A DNA stretch of 64,000 nt, taken from assembly GCA_015060765.1 (NCBI GenBank), contig SUXW01000002.1, positions 124,001 to 188,000 on the forward strand, written 5' to 3'. Positions 16,943 to 25,985 of the stretch are shown here, piece by piece (the stretch's first letter is position 1; every line of letters starts with the position of its first letter). The notes below the pieces were generated by a model. The model saw nothing but the letters and a program-made list of their open reading frames with translations, searched no databases and was not told the DNA's origin. The position numbers and the translations under genes were made by a program. Origin of the DNA: Bacteroides sp. (lineage in GTDB: Bacteria; Bacteroidota; Bacteroidia; Bacteroidales; Bacteroidaceae).

Positions 16943-18190
16943 TTATTTCACTTTTAGTTTCTTCTTGTTACGGAACTCGCTCATGTCGCTCACCACTACC
17001 TGGTCACCCGATTGGAGGCCACTCACCACTTCCACGTATTCAAAATTGGAGTCGCCCAACTTCACTTTACGCTTCACCAGTTCGTTGTCGCCATTGAGCA
17101 CAAAGAGTTCGTAATCGCCACGGCCCACATAATACGAGGCATTGGCAATGCGCATCACATCCTCCTTTACGGCATTCATTACATAAACATCGGTTTTGAG
17201 TCCTGAACGAAGGCGCTTGTGGTTATCTTCGGCCAACTGAACGCTGAAGCTGATAACTCCATTCTTCGACAAAGGAGTTACACTACTCACCGTTCCTTCC
17301 AATTTTTCGCTGCCAATCTTCACGATAACCTTTCCGCCGGCCATCACTCTATCGCCATAAGTATCGGCAATTTCGCCTTCTACCTTGAAGTGGCTCAAAT
17401 CGGACACGATGGCCACTTGCGAACCTTGCGAGACTTGTGCACCCACCTGATTGTTGATATAGGTAAGGATAGCCTTACGGGGCGAACGGATTTGTGCATC
17501 TTCGAGGGTACGCTTCATTTCGGCCAATCCTTTGGAGAAGATATTGAATTCCAATTCCTTCACCTTCATATCGGCAGCCTTCACTTGTTTCTCGTTTTCG
17601 TATTGTTGGCGAAGTTGTTCCAGTTCCAATTTTCCGGTGTTAAAGGCCAGTTCGGCTTGGCGCACCTTGTCGGTAGTTCCGCTTCCCAAACTGTCGAGGT
17701 ACCGTTCGTTACGCAGTTCCACCTCCATCCGGTTGAGCTTCATGGCACTCACCTTGACATTCATTTCAAGGTTGCTCAAATAGGTGTGGTTATTGAGGCG
17801 CAATTGTTCCAACTGGTAACGACGCATCTGCTCCTCGTCGAGCAATTTCTTGTACTCGGTTTCTGTACTCTGAAGGTCGAGCTTCAACAAAGGGGTACCT
17901 ACATCCACGCTATCGCCTCCTTTGCCATAAACTTCCACAATACGGGTACTGACGGGTGAGTTGATGATTTCTTCGAAAGCCGGCACCACTTCGCCCGAGG
18001 CACTCACGCTAACCTCTATCGTCCCCTTATCGACGGTAGAAAGGACGAGGTCCTTTTTCTTCACACTACTTTGCATCCACGAGATCAGTACGGCCATGCA
18101 CACCACCGATACAATTCCGATGGCTCCATACTTCATTAATTTCTTGTTGCGCTCCTTTTGGCGCACTTCTTTTGGTATTTCTCTGTCCAT
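16943..18190 (-). CDS. Periplasmic adaptor subunit, HlyD/MacA-like
   Basis: A 415-residue membrane-fusion protein and the first gene of the exporter operon. It has a short basic cytoplasmic N terminus, one transmembrane helix (about 21-39), the first lipoyl half-motif, a long helical hairpin (about 110-215), the second lipoyl half (IRSPRKAILTYINNQVGAQV) and beta-barrel domains. MacA-type adaptors link an inner-membrane ABC permease to TolC. The transmembrane anchor rather than a lipobox fits MacA. Transcription is predicted from the sigma-54 promoter 40 bases upstream. Confidence 0.93.
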   Translation of the reverse strand: MDREIPKEVRQKERNKKLMKYGAIGIVSVVCMAVLISWMQSSVKKKDLVLSTVDKGTIEVSVSASGEVVPAFEEIINSPVSTRIVEVYGKGGDSVDVGTPLLKLDLQSTETEYKKLLDEEQMRRYQLEQLRLNNHTYLSNLEMNVKVSAMKLNRMEVELRNERYLDSLGSGTTDKVRQAELAFNTGKLELEQLRQQYENEKQVKAADMKVKELEFNIFSKGLAEMKRTLEDAQIRSPRKAILTYINNQVGAQVSQGSQVAIVSDLSHFKVEGEIADTYGDRVMAGGKVIVKIGSEKLEGTVSSVTPLSKNGVISFSVQLAEDNHKRLRSGLKTDVYVMNAVKEDVMRIANASYYVGRGDYELFVLNGDNELVKRKVKLGDSNFEYVEVVSGLQSGDQVVVSDMSEFRNKKKLKVK

Positions 18191-18230
18191 ATATGATTAT
18201 TTTTGTTGCTAAATGAAATCTATATTATCT

Positions 18231-18250
18231 ATAGCAAAGACCGTGCCAAA
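18231..18250 (-). promoter_or_regulatory. Sigma-54 (-24/-12) promoter of exporter operon
   Basis: On the minus strand TTGGCACG-GTCT-TTGCTA matches the sigma-54 consensus almost perfectly, with GG and GC 10 bases apart. The predicted start is near 18222, leaving a leader of about 32 bases before the adaptor gene. No competing TAnnTTTG box was seen between it and the ATG. Confidence 0.92.
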
Positions 18251-18290
18251 CCATTAACTCACTGAAAACCAACAGAAAGACAAAAAGAAA

Positions 18291-18320
18291 GGGTGTCCAT
18301 TTTCGGACACCCTGTTCGGT
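18291..18320. promoter_or_regulatory. Probable activator binding site upstream of exporter operon
   Basis: The perfect 8-bp palindrome GGGTGTCC-N6-GGACACCC contains the TGTCC-N6-GGACA core seen before tolC and is followed by the same CTGTTCGGT element. Its centre is 67 bases above the -12 element. Because T-rich sequence follows on the minus strand, it could also act as the queH terminator; the two roles are compatible. Confidence 0.75.
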
Positions 18321-18342
18321 CTTATCAGTACTTTGATGGACA

Positions 18343-18933
18343 TTATTCAACATCAGTTTCTTTCCGCATACTAAATTCGCACCCGCAATACTGTTGGTTA
18401 TAGAAATTATATTCCTTGATAATGGCTATCCGGCGCTCACTCAATCCCCCTTTTCGCCAATTTTGATCCCACCAAGTTACATCTGGATAATGAGAAACGG
18501 CATAAAGACCGGCTTCGTTGATTTGCTCCAGACTCTTCCAACGGCTGGAGGCCAACGTAGTGGTAATAACTTTATATCCATGTTCGTGGGCATAACGGGC
18601 AGTGTCCATCAATCGCATCTTAAAGCAACGAAGACAACGTCCTCCCCTTTCGGGTTCCAGCTCCATCCCTTTCATCTGACAAAGCCATTCATCATGGTTG
18701 TAATCAGCATCGACAATCTCCAAGCCTAACGAAAGCGCATAGCGGGTACATTCCTCTTTGCGGATAAGATACTCCTCCAACGGATAGATATTGGGATTGC
18801 AATAATAGATTACGGGGGTAATACCCTCTTTCATCAGACATTCAATGATGGCCGATGAACAAGGGGCACAACAAGTATGCAACAATACTTGATCCGCTCC
18901 TCCGGGTACTTGTATCTGGAATTTCTTCTTCAT
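18343..18933 (-). CDS. queH: Epoxyqueuosine reductase QueH
   Basis: A 196-residue protein of the DUF208/QueH family, which reduces epoxyqueuosine to queuosine in tRNA and stands in for the cobalamin-dependent QueG. The diagnostic cysteines are present: LLHTCCAPCSS (C21, C22, C25), RCLRC (C100, C103) and YCGC (C183, C185). They are expected to bind metal clusters. Its ATG directly abuts the stop codon of the SLC13 transporter upstream, so the two are cotranscribed and probably translationally coupled. Confidence 0.92.
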   Translation of the reverse strand: MKKKFQIQVPGGADQVLLHTCCAPCSSAIIECLMKEGITPVIYYCNPNIYPLEEYLIRKEECTRYALSLGLEIVDADYNHDEWLCQMKGMELEPERGGRCLRCFKMRLMDTARYAHEHGYKVITTTLASSRWKSLEQINEAGLYAVSHYPDVTWWDQNWRKGGLSERRIAIIKEYNFYNQQYCGCEFSMRKETDVE

Positions 18934-20793
18934 TTAAAACGGAAAGAGCAAGGGCAATACCAATACCATCACGATACCCATAATGATTTGCAACGGCAAG
19001 CCCACCTTTACATAATCCATGAACGTATATTGACCGGCCGGCATGACCAACGCATTGGGCGGCGTAGAGAAAGGCGAAGCAAAACACATACTAGCCGCAA
19101 CGGCTACCGCAAACAAAAAAGGTGTAGGATTTGCATCGATCTGTATGGCACTGCTCATGGCTATAGGAGCCAGAAGTACCGCCGTTGCCGTATTGCTGAT
19201 AAACATGGTCATCAATGATGTAGTGAAGTAAATACCCGCCATCAAAGCCAAAGGTCCGTAGGAGCCCAATCCGCTTACCAATGTATTTGAGATATATTCG
19301 GAAGCGCCTGTCTTCTCCAAAGCTTGCGACATAGGCATCATGGCAGCAATAAGGACAACACTTTCCCAATTGATGGTCTTATAGGCCGCTTCCACATTGC
19401 GGAAACAACCGGTGAGAACCATCAAGAGACCAGCTATCATCACGGCTGTTACAGGAGCAACGGGAATAAAGTCAAACACCATCATGCACACCATCAAAAT
19501 CATGATAATGGCTGCTACAGGGGCTTTATAATCGAGTGTAACCTTAGCAGCTTCGGCAAGAGGCTGACCTAAAACCACCCATTCGGTATCTTCCTGACTA
19601 AGACGGGCTATATTGGTCCAAGTACCTTGTACCAACAATACATCGCCACTATGTACCTTTTCACTACCCAAATCCTTCAATATGTACTCGTTCTTGCGAC
19701 GGATACCCAAAACATTCACATTATACTTATCACGGAAACCGGTTTCTTTAATGTTCTGATGAATCAGTTTGGAAGATGGCATCAACACAATCTCAGCAAT
19801 ACCTATGTCATAAAAGTCAAGGGATTTGTCAGTCTTACCTGCTTCTTCAGTCACTCGCCCATCCAACATTTCAAGTTGGAAATCGATGGCAAATTGATTT
19901 ACTTTTTCTGCATCGCCGGTAATATAAAGGATATCGTCAATCTGCATACGAGTATTCGGATCGGCCAATTGCTGGGTTACCGTCTTCAAGAAACGATGAT
20001 GGGAAACATCGCTACGGCGTACTTCCAGGATATTCAATCCATAGTTACGACGGACATCAAGTTGGATAATAGTCTTCCCCTTAAGCAACGAAGTAGGCAC
20101 CACCTTCAGTCGGAAGAGGTTTGTTGATATGCCATATTCGGCCACCAGTTCCTTCAACGACTTGTTGTTATGCTTTCCCTTATCCTTTTCATTGTCTTTC
20201 CCCGAAAGGAACCACTTGCTCAAAGGCATCAATACGATAGTACCTACCACCACGCAGATAAGACCTACTGGAAAGAAAGAGAAAAATGAAAGGCCCTCAA
20301 ATCCTCCCGATACCAACTGCTCGTGGATTACCAAGTTGGGCGGAGTGGCAATTAAAGTAAACAAGCCCATGCTACTGGCAAAAGCCAAAGGCATAAGCAA
20401 GCGACTGGCATTCATTTTGGCACTGGCAGCCAGACTCACCACAATAGGAAGCATCAAGGCTACCGTACCAGTATTGCTCACAAATCCACCAATGCCTGCG
20501 GTTACAAGCATCACCAAAAGGAAAAGACGGTTTTCACTTTGTCCAGCCAATTTCAAGATTCGCGAACTGATCATTTTGGCCAAGCCTGTCTGAAAAATAG
20601 CCCCACCTACAACAAACAAGCCCACCATCATGATGACTACCGAATTCGAAAAGCCCGACAAGGCTTCGGCCGGAGTCAATATTTGAAAGACGAGCAAGGC
20701 TACCAAAGCACACAAGGCTACGATATCCGAACGAAGACGACCGTGCATAAATCCAATGGCTGACAAAAGTAATATTGCAAGGGTTACCCACAT
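18934..20793 (-). CDS. SLC13/DASS-type anion transporter with RCK_C domains
   Basis: A 619-residue membrane protein. Groups of hydrophobic helices at both ends contain the CitMHS/DASS pattern (SNTGTVALMLPI, ATPPNLVIHEQL, FISNTATAVLLAP, FSTPPNALVMPAG). Two soluble TrkA-C (RCK_C) segments sit in the middle, about residues 200-380. Relatives move sodium with sulfate, dicarboxylates or similar anions; the substrate cannot be read from the sequence. It heads a two-gene unit with queH and is divergent from the menaquinone operon. Confidence 0.88.
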   Translation of the reverse strand: MWVTLAILLLSAIGFMHGRLRSDIVALCALVALLVFQILTPAEALSGFSNSVVIMMVGLFVVGGAIFQTGLAKMISSRILKLAGQSENRLFLLVMLVTAGIGGFVSNTGTVALMLPIVVSLAASAKMNASRLLMPLAFASSMGLFTLIATPPNLVIHEQLVSGGFEGLSFFSFFPVGLICVVVGTIVLMPLSKWFLSGKDNEKDKGKHNNKSLKELVAEYGISTNLFRLKVVPTSLLKGKTIIQLDVRRNYGLNILEVRRSDVSHHRFLKTVTQQLADPNTRMQIDDILYITGDAEKVNQFAIDFQLEMLDGRVTEEAGKTDKSLDFYDIGIAEIVLMPSSKLIHQNIKETGFRDKYNVNVLGIRRKNEYILKDLGSEKVHSGDVLLVQGTWTNIARLSQEDTEWVVLGQPLAEAAKVTLDYKAPVAAIIMILMVCMMVFDFIPVAPVTAVMIAGLLMVLTGCFRNVEAAYKTINWESVVLIAAMMPMSQALEKTGASEYISNTLVSGLGSYGPLALMAGIYFTTSLMTMFISNTATAVLLAPIAMSSAIQIDANPTPFLFAVAVAASMCFASPFSTPPNALVMPAGQYTFMDYVKVGLPLQIIMGIVMVLVLPLLFPF

Positions 20794-20821
20794 AATATTC
20801 CACTATTTTTTTAATAGACGA

Positions 20822-20829
20822 CAAAATTA
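20822..20829 (-). promoter_or_regulatory. -7 box of the SLC13-queH unit
   Basis: TAATTTTG on the minus strand matches TAnnTTTG and lies about 30 bases before the ATG at 20793. No clear -33 element was seen. Confidence 0.45.
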
Positions 20830-20864
20830 GTGTTTTTTTAGTTCATAGCACACCGAAAAAAGAC

Positions 20865-20872
20865 TAATTTTG
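20865..20872 (+). promoter_or_regulatory. -7 box of the menaquinone operon
   Basis: TAATTTTG on the plus strand lies 27 bases before the ATG of the first men gene. It is back to back with the same motif on the minus strand for the SLC13 gene. Confidence 0.5.
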
Positions 20873-20899
20873 TGGTCTATTTCACTAATCGGAAACAAT

Positions 20900-21310
20900 A
20901 TGAACAATGATATAGCCCAATTGCCACATTTAGGAAACTCGTTGGAAGACCATTTGGGTATCGTTTTCCTCCCGACGGATGGAGACGGAACCACCCATGC
21001 CGAGATGCCGGTAGACCATCGTACCTGCCAACCTTATGGCACCTTGCATGGCGGTGCTTCGCTTGCATTGGCGGAATCTTTGGCTGGACATGGCTCTTTG
21101 GAAATCTGTGAGCCGAACGAAGTAGCCTTCGGTATGCAAGTGAGCGGCAATCACATTGCACCGGTAAAGGTAGGCAACAAAGTATTGGCAAGCGGGAAAT
21201 TGATGCACAAAGGAGGTCAGACCCATATTTGGGATGTTACAATTACTACTCCAGAAGGAAGACTGGTAGCAAGCATCCGTGTGGTAAACTATATCAAAAG
21301 AAGAAAATGA
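20900..21310 (+). CDS. menI: Hotdog-fold thioesterase, probable DHNA-CoA hydrolase
   Basis: A 136-residue PaaI/YdiI-type hotdog thioesterase, with the core HGGASLALAESLAGHGSL. Such enzymes hydrolyse aromatic acyl-CoA esters; as the first gene of a menaquinone operon, the likely substrate is 1,4-dihydroxy-2-naphthoyl-CoA, the product of MenB. The start was set at MNNDIAQ; a frame 10 codons longer begins at the promoter. Its stop overlaps the menF start in ATGA. The MenI assignment rests on context as much as on sequence. Confidence 0.82.
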   Translation: MNNDIAQLPHLGNSLEDHLGIVFLPTDGDGTTHAEMPVDHRTCQPYGTLHGGASLALAESLAGHGSLEICEPNEVAFGMQVSGNHIAPVKVGNKVLASGKLMHKGGQTHIWDVTITTPEGRLVASIRVVNYIKRRK

Positions 21311-22416
21311 ATTTGCCCGACAAAAATATCATCCAATGGATTCACGCCCTGACGCATAGCACGTATAGCTTTGCGCTCTACCGCCTTCCGTGGACGGATG
21401 AATGTATTTTCATCCTCCAGACCAACGGTAAAGTGAAGAAATTGGACGACATAAGCGGACTGAACGGGAAAAGAGGGTTTGTCATCGCCCCTTTCCGGTT
21501 ATCGGACAACTGTCCGTTGGTCATTATCCAACCGGATGTGCTGGTAACCGGATGGGAGGAAATACAAAAAGTGACATTCCCGTTGGAAGGTAGTACCGTT
21601 TCATCAACCGCAACATGTCACTTAATGGATAACCAATCGGCTGGTAATCTGGAGGAATACCAAGAAACGTTCCAACAGTTCATTCATCCGCTGAAAGACG
21701 GGACTTTCCAGAAGTTGGTGCTATCGCGGACGGAGAGTCAGACATTGGACGAACATTTCTCACCCTTGAAAGCATTTGTCAATGCATGCAACAGTTATCC
21801 GCGCATGATGATATATCTGTGCCACACCCCTGCTACCGGCACGTGGATAGGAAGCACTCCCGAAATTCTGTTGAGCGGACACGAAAAGGAATGGCACACG
21901 GTGGCCTTGGCAGGCACCATGCCTATGCAAGGGATTACCATACCCGACACCTGGAGTGAAAAGAACAAGGAAGAGCAAGCCATGGTAGCCGACTATATCC
22001 GAAACATTATAAAGAAGTATGGAGGAAAGATGGAAGAGAAAGGTCCTTATACCGCCCGTGCGGGACAACTGGTACATTTGAAAACCGATTTCCATTTCCA
22101 ACTGAAAGAAACCCGTGCTTTGGGAGCTCTGCTGAAAGAGCTACATCCCACACCGGCGGTATGCGGTCTTCCGAAAGCGGAAGCCTATACATTCATTCAC
22201 CGACACGAAAAGCACGAGCGGAAATACTACTCAGGCTTTATCGGATGGTTGGACCCCGACGGACAAACGGACCTGTATGTCAACCTCCGTTGCATGGAAA
22301 TTCATCCCGGGAAAGCAGTTCTATATGCCGGTGGTGGTATCCTTCCTTCTTCGGAAACGGCATCGGAATGGGATGAGACAAACGAAAAGATGAAAACCAT
22401 GAAGAATATTATATAA
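21307..22416 (+). CDS. menF: Isochorismate synthase
   Basis: A 369-residue chorismate-binding enzyme that makes isochorismate, the first committed step of menaquinone synthesis. The C-terminal motifs are clear: TPEILLSG, the AGT loop ([10 protein letters not shown]), [16 protein letters not shown] and LYAGGGI. It is shorter at the N terminus than the roughly 430-residue E. coli enzyme. The start is the ATG overlapping the previous stop; an upstream ATG would place 26 residues inside the thioesterase gene. The stop is two bases from menD. Confidence 0.92.
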   Translation: MNLPDKNIIQWIHALTHSTYSFALYRLPWTDECIFILQTNGKVKKLDDISGLNGKRGFVIAPFRLSDNCPLVIIQPDVLVTGWEEIQKVTFPLEGSTVSSTATCHLMDNQSAGNLEEYQETFQQFIHPLKDGTFQKLVLSRTESQTLDEHFSPLKAFVNACNSYPRMMIYLCHTPATGTWIGSTPEILLSGHEKEWHTVALAGTMPMQGITIPDTWSEKNKEEQAMVADYIRNIIKKYGGKMEEKGPYTARAGQLVHLKTDFHFQLKETRALGALLKELHPTPAVCGLPKAEAYTFIHRHEKHERKYYSGFIGWLDPDGQTDLYVNLRCMEIHPGKAVLYAGGGILPSSETASEWDETNEKMKTMKNII

Positions 22417-22418
22417 GT

Positions 22419-24086
22419 ATGTATTCAGACAAAAAAAGTATACTCCAACTGGCGGCTCTACTGAAAGCGCATGGCGTGAAGAAGGTAGTATTATGCCCTG
22501 GAAGCCGGAACGCAGCCATCGTACACACATTGGCCAACATCGAAGAATTTACCTGCTACTCCGTAACCGATGAACGGAGCGCCGGTTTCTTCGCTATCGG
22601 TCTGTCGCTCCAAGGAGGAGGACCTGTTGTGATTTGTTGTACATCGGGATCGGCATTACTCAATCTGCATCCAGCCATAGCGGAAGCCTATTACCAACAG
22701 ATTCCACTGATTGTGATATCGGCCGACCGACCAGCCGCATGGATTGGACAGATGGATGGACAGACACTTCCCCAACCCAATGCATTCGGTAAACTAGTAA
22801 AGATGTCGGTCAACCTACCCGAAGTACAAACACAAGAAGACGAATGGTATTGTAACCGACTCATCAATGAAGCCATACTCGAAACGGCCCATCATGGCAA
22901 AGGTCCCGTACACATTAATGTGCCCATATCGGAACCAATCTACCGGTTTACCGCCAAGGAACTTCCCGAAGTACGTGTCATCACCCGTTACCAAGGGTTG
23001 AACGTATACGACCGCAATTATAACGACCTGATAGAAAAACTGAACAAGGCCAACAAGCGAATGATCATTGTGGGACAGATGAATCTGATTTACTATTTTG
23101 AAAAGAAATACGTAAAGCCTCTCTACAAGAACTTTGTATGGCTCTGTGAACATTTGGGCAACCAAACCATACCAGGAATCCCCATCAAGAACTTTGATGT
23201 AGCCGTATCGGCTATGGATGAAGTGCGACAGGAACAGATGGCACCCGACCTGCTCATCACCTACGGAGGACACATGGTATCCAAGCAGATGAAGAAATAC
23301 TTGCGGAATCATCCCCCCCGCGAACATTGGCACATCGCAGCCGATGGCAAGATAGCCGACCTCTTCGGATGCCTCACGACGGTCATCGAAATGGACCCTT
23401 TCGAGTTTCTGGAGAAGATAGCGTTCCTGTTGGACAACAAGCCTACCAACTATCCGCTAACGTGGGAGAATTGGTGTAAGACCATTCCCGAACCGGCATT
23501 GCCTTATTCACAAATATCCGTAACGGGCGACTTACTCAAAGCACTGCCCGCCCCTTGTGCCTTACATCTGGCTAACAGTTCTACGGTACGCTATGCGCAA
23601 TTGTTCAACCTACCGCCTCATGTGGAAGTATGTTGCAACCGGGGAGTAAACGGTATAGAAGGTTCGTTGTCGAGCGCCATCGGTTATGCCACCGCTTCGG
23701 ACAAACTGAATTTCGTTATCATAGGCGACTTGAGTTTTTTCATTGACATGAATGCGTTATGGATGACTCACTATCATCACAACCTCCGCATCCTGCTTCT
23801 GAACAACGAAGGAGGGGAAATATTCCACACCCTACCGGGCATGGACAAGAATAGCAAGTCACGCCCCTTCATCACCGCCGAGCACCAGACATCCGCCAAA
23901 GGATGGGCAGAAGAACGGGGCTTTGAATATCTGAAAGCGTCCAACGAAGAAGAGTGGAAAGAGGCATTGGTTGTCTTTGCTTCCTCCGAAGATCATCCGC
24001 AACCCATCTTATTGGAAGTATACACCGATAAGGGAGAAGACACCCGTCTGCTAAGAGAATATTACAAAAGTTTGAAGAACAAATAA
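22419..24086 (+). CDS. menD: SEPHCHC synthase MenD
   Basis: A 555-residue thiamine-diphosphate enzyme that joins isochorismate and 2-oxoglutarate. It has the N-terminal [12 protein letters not shown] motif, [10 protein letters not shown] with the catalytic-site glutamate, a central FAD-fold-like domain, and a C-terminal cofactor site with [12 protein letters not shown] and NNEGGEIF. The full length matches the family. It sits in the operon between menF and menB with very short spacers. Confidence 0.95.
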   Translation: MYSDKKSILQLAALLKAHGVKKVVLCPGSRNAAIVHTLANIEEFTCYSVTDERSAGFFAIGLSLQGGGPVVICCTSGSALLNLHPAIAEAYYQQIPLIVISADRPAAWIGQMDGQTLPQPNAFGKLVKMSVNLPEVQTQEDEWYCNRLINEAILETAHHGKGPVHINVPISEPIYRFTAKELPEVRVITRYQGLNVYDRNYNDLIEKLNKANKRMIIVGQMNLIYYFEKKYVKPLYKNFVWLCEHLGNQTIPGIPIKNFDVAVSAMDEVRQEQMAPDLLITYGGHMVSKQMKKYLRNHPPREHWHIAADGKIADLFGCLTTVIEMDPFEFLEKIAFLLDNKPTNYPLTWENWCKTIPEPALPYSQISVTGDLLKALPAPCALHLANSSTVRYAQLFNLPPHVEVCCNRGVNGIEGSLSSAIGYATASDKLNFVIIGDLSFFIDMNALWMTHYHHNLRILLLNNEGGEIFHTLPGMDKNSKSRPFITAEHQTSAKGWAEERGFEYLKASNEEEWKEALVVFASSEDHPQPILLEVYTDKGEDTRLLREYYKSLKNK

Positions 24087-24094
24087 AATGAGAT

Positions 24095-24916
24095 ATGGAA
24101 AAAAGAGAATGGAAACCCCTCAAGAAATATCAGGACATCTTGTTTGAATTCTACAACGGAATTGCCAAGATAACCATCAACCGTCCGCGCTACCGCAATG
24201 CATTCACTCCTACTACCACTACCGAAATCAGTGATGCACTTTATTATTGCCGCGAATGTCAGGACATCAACGTAGTGGTACTTACCGGTGCTGGCGACAA
24301 GGCTTTTTGTAGCGGTGGGGACATGAACGTGAAAGGTCGTGGAGGCTATGTAGGGACCGACGGGGTACCCCGACTCAATGTACTCGATGTTCAGAAACAG
24401 ATCCGTTCCCTACCCAAGCCTGTTATCGCTATGGTCAACGGCTATGCCATCGGTGGCGGTCACGTGCTTCATGTGGTATGCGACCTGAGCATTGCTTCAG
24501 AGAATGCCATCTTCGGTCAGACAGGTCCCAAGGTAGGTAGTTTCGATGCCGGCTTCGGTTCTTCTTACTTGGCACGATGCGTAGGTCAGAAGAAAGCACG
24601 CGAAATATGGTTCCTCTGTCGTCAGTACAATGCACAAGAAGCATTGGAAATGGGATTAGTTAATAAAGTGGTACCTTTCGACCAATTGGAAGACGAGGTA
24701 GTGGCATGGGCCGAACAGATGATGCTTCATAGTCCGTTAGCCTTGCGTATGATCAAGGCCGGTCTCAATGCAGAACTCGACGGTCAAGCAGGTATTCAGG
24801 AACTGGCCGGCGATGCGACCATGCTCTACTACATGACCGATGAAGCCCAGGAAGGCGGCAAAGCTTTCCTTGAAAAGCGCAAGCCTCGTTTTGAAGATTA
24901 TCCCAAGTTCCCATAA
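24095..24916 (+). CDS. menB: 1,4-dihydroxy-2-naphthoyl-CoA synthase
   Basis: A 273-residue crotonase-fold enzyme that closes the second ring of the naphthoquinone. Recognisable features are [10 protein letters not shown] near the N terminus, the oxyanion segment [25 protein letters not shown], and [19 protein letters not shown], typical of MenB rather than other crotonases. The C-terminal residues [20 protein letters not shown] match the MenB ending. It lies eight bases after menD. Confidence 0.95.
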   Translation: MEKREWKPLKKYQDILFEFYNGIAKITINRPRYRNAFTPTTTTEISDALYYCRECQDINVVVLTGAGDKAFCSGGDMNVKGRGGYVGTDGVPRLNVLDVQKQIRSLPKPVIAMVNGYAIGGGHVLHVVCDLSIASENAIFGQTGPKVGSFDAGFGSSYLARCVGQKKAREIWFLCRQYNAQEALEMGLVNKVVPFDQLEDEVVAWAEQMMLHSPLALRMIKAGLNAELDGQAGIQELAGDATMLYYMTDEAQEGGKAFLEKRKPRFEDYPKFP

Positions 24917-24929
24917 TCAATTGAAACGT

Positions 24930-25985
24930 ATGAAAGCGGCCATCATCCGAAAAATCTTGCACTTCAAGCAACCGGCTGGAACTTCACGCGGTGTATATAC
25001 CACTCGGAAAGTGTGGTATATCCTTCTAACCAACAACGAAGATCCGCAACACATCGGTGTAGGCGAATGTGCCCCGTTGCCAGCCTTGAGCTGCGACGAT
25101 GTTCCCGAATACGAGGATATCCTTCGGATGGCTTGCCAATACATCGAGGATAACGGCAAGATAAATTACGAACCGTTACGTTCTTTCCCTTCCATCCGTT
25201 TCGGATTGGAAACAGCCTTGATGCATTACCAGACAAGGAGCCTGCAATTAGCTCAAACTCCTTTCAGTCGGGGAAAAGAAGGAATCCCCATCAACGGGTT
25301 AATATGGATGGGCAACTTCGATGAGATGTACCAACGAATCGAAGAGAAAATGAAATTGGGATTCCGATGCATCAAGCTGAAAATTGGAGCCATTGAATTC
25401 GAAAAGGAATTGGAGTTATTGGCACATATCCGTCGGCATTTCACTCCCGAGGAAATAGAACTTCGGGTAGATGCCAACGGTGCCTTTTCACCTGCCGACT
25501 CATTGGAGAAATTGAAACAATTGTCCGAATACCAGCTTCATAGCATCGAACAACCCATCCGGGCAGGTCAGTGGGAAGATATGGCAAGACTTTGCGAATG
25601 CACTCCGCTACCCATTGCATTGGATGAAGAACTTATCGGAATCAACGAACGGGAAGAAAAAATTCAGTTGCTCGACACCATCCGTCCGCAATACATCATC
25701 CTCAAACCATCACTCCATGGAGGTATCAGCGGCTCGGAAGAATGGATCCGACTGGCTACCGAAAGAAACATCGGATGGTGGATCACCTCCGCTTTGGAAT
25801 CGAACATCGGACTCAATGCCATCGCCCAATGGACAGCTACCCTCCACCCCACTCTTCCACAAGGACTAGGCACAGGATTACTCTTTACGGACAACATAGA
25901 CTATCCGCTTCATATTGAAGGAGATTGTTTATGGTATGATGCAAAAGCCCAAGAACCAGACATTATCAAATGGTTAAAAGCATGA
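24930..25985 (+). CDS. menC: o-Succinylbenzoate synthase
   Basis: A 351-residue enolase-superfamily enzyme that dehydrates SHCHC to o-succinylbenzoate. The barrel motifs are visible: the KLKIGA lysine motif, LRVDANGAF, SIEQPI, ALDEELIG and ILKPSLHGG, which provide the metal ligands and catalytic lysines. The start was taken at MKAAIIRK; a longer frame from 24840 would overlap menB by 77 bases. The stop overlaps the menE start in ATGA. Confidence 0.92.
   Translation: MKAAIIRKILHFKQPAGTSRGVYTTRKVWYILLTNNEDPQHIGVGECAPLPALSCDDVPEYEDILRMACQYIEDNGKINYEPLRSFPSIRFGLETALMHYQTRSLQLAQTPFSRGKEGIPINGLIWMGNFDEMYQRIEEKMKLGFRCIKLKIGAIEFEKELELLAHIRRHFTPEEIELRVDANGAFSPADSLEKLKQLSEYQLHSIEQPIRAGQWEDMARLCECTPLPIALDEELIGINEREEKIQLLDTIRPQYIILKPSLHGGISGSEEWIRLATERNIGWWITSALESNIGLNAIAQWTATLHPTLPQGLGTGLLFTDNIDYPLHIEGDCLWYDAKAQEPDIIKWLKA

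Noticed and set aside
18291-18312. The palindrome as nothing more than a queH terminator
   Set aside because: A T-rich stretch follows on the minus strand, so termination is possible, but the same core plus a second element occurs above tolC at the same distance from a sigma-54 promoter and without a U-run. A regulatory site explains both copies better.
21229-21306. N-terminal extension of MenF
   Set aside because: It would overlap the thioesterase gene by 82 bases. The ATGA overlap at 21307 is the typical arrangement in this operon.
24840-24929. N-terminal extension of MenC
   Set aside because: It lies within menB and adds no conserved residues; the ATG at 24930 directly precedes the enolase N-terminal domain.
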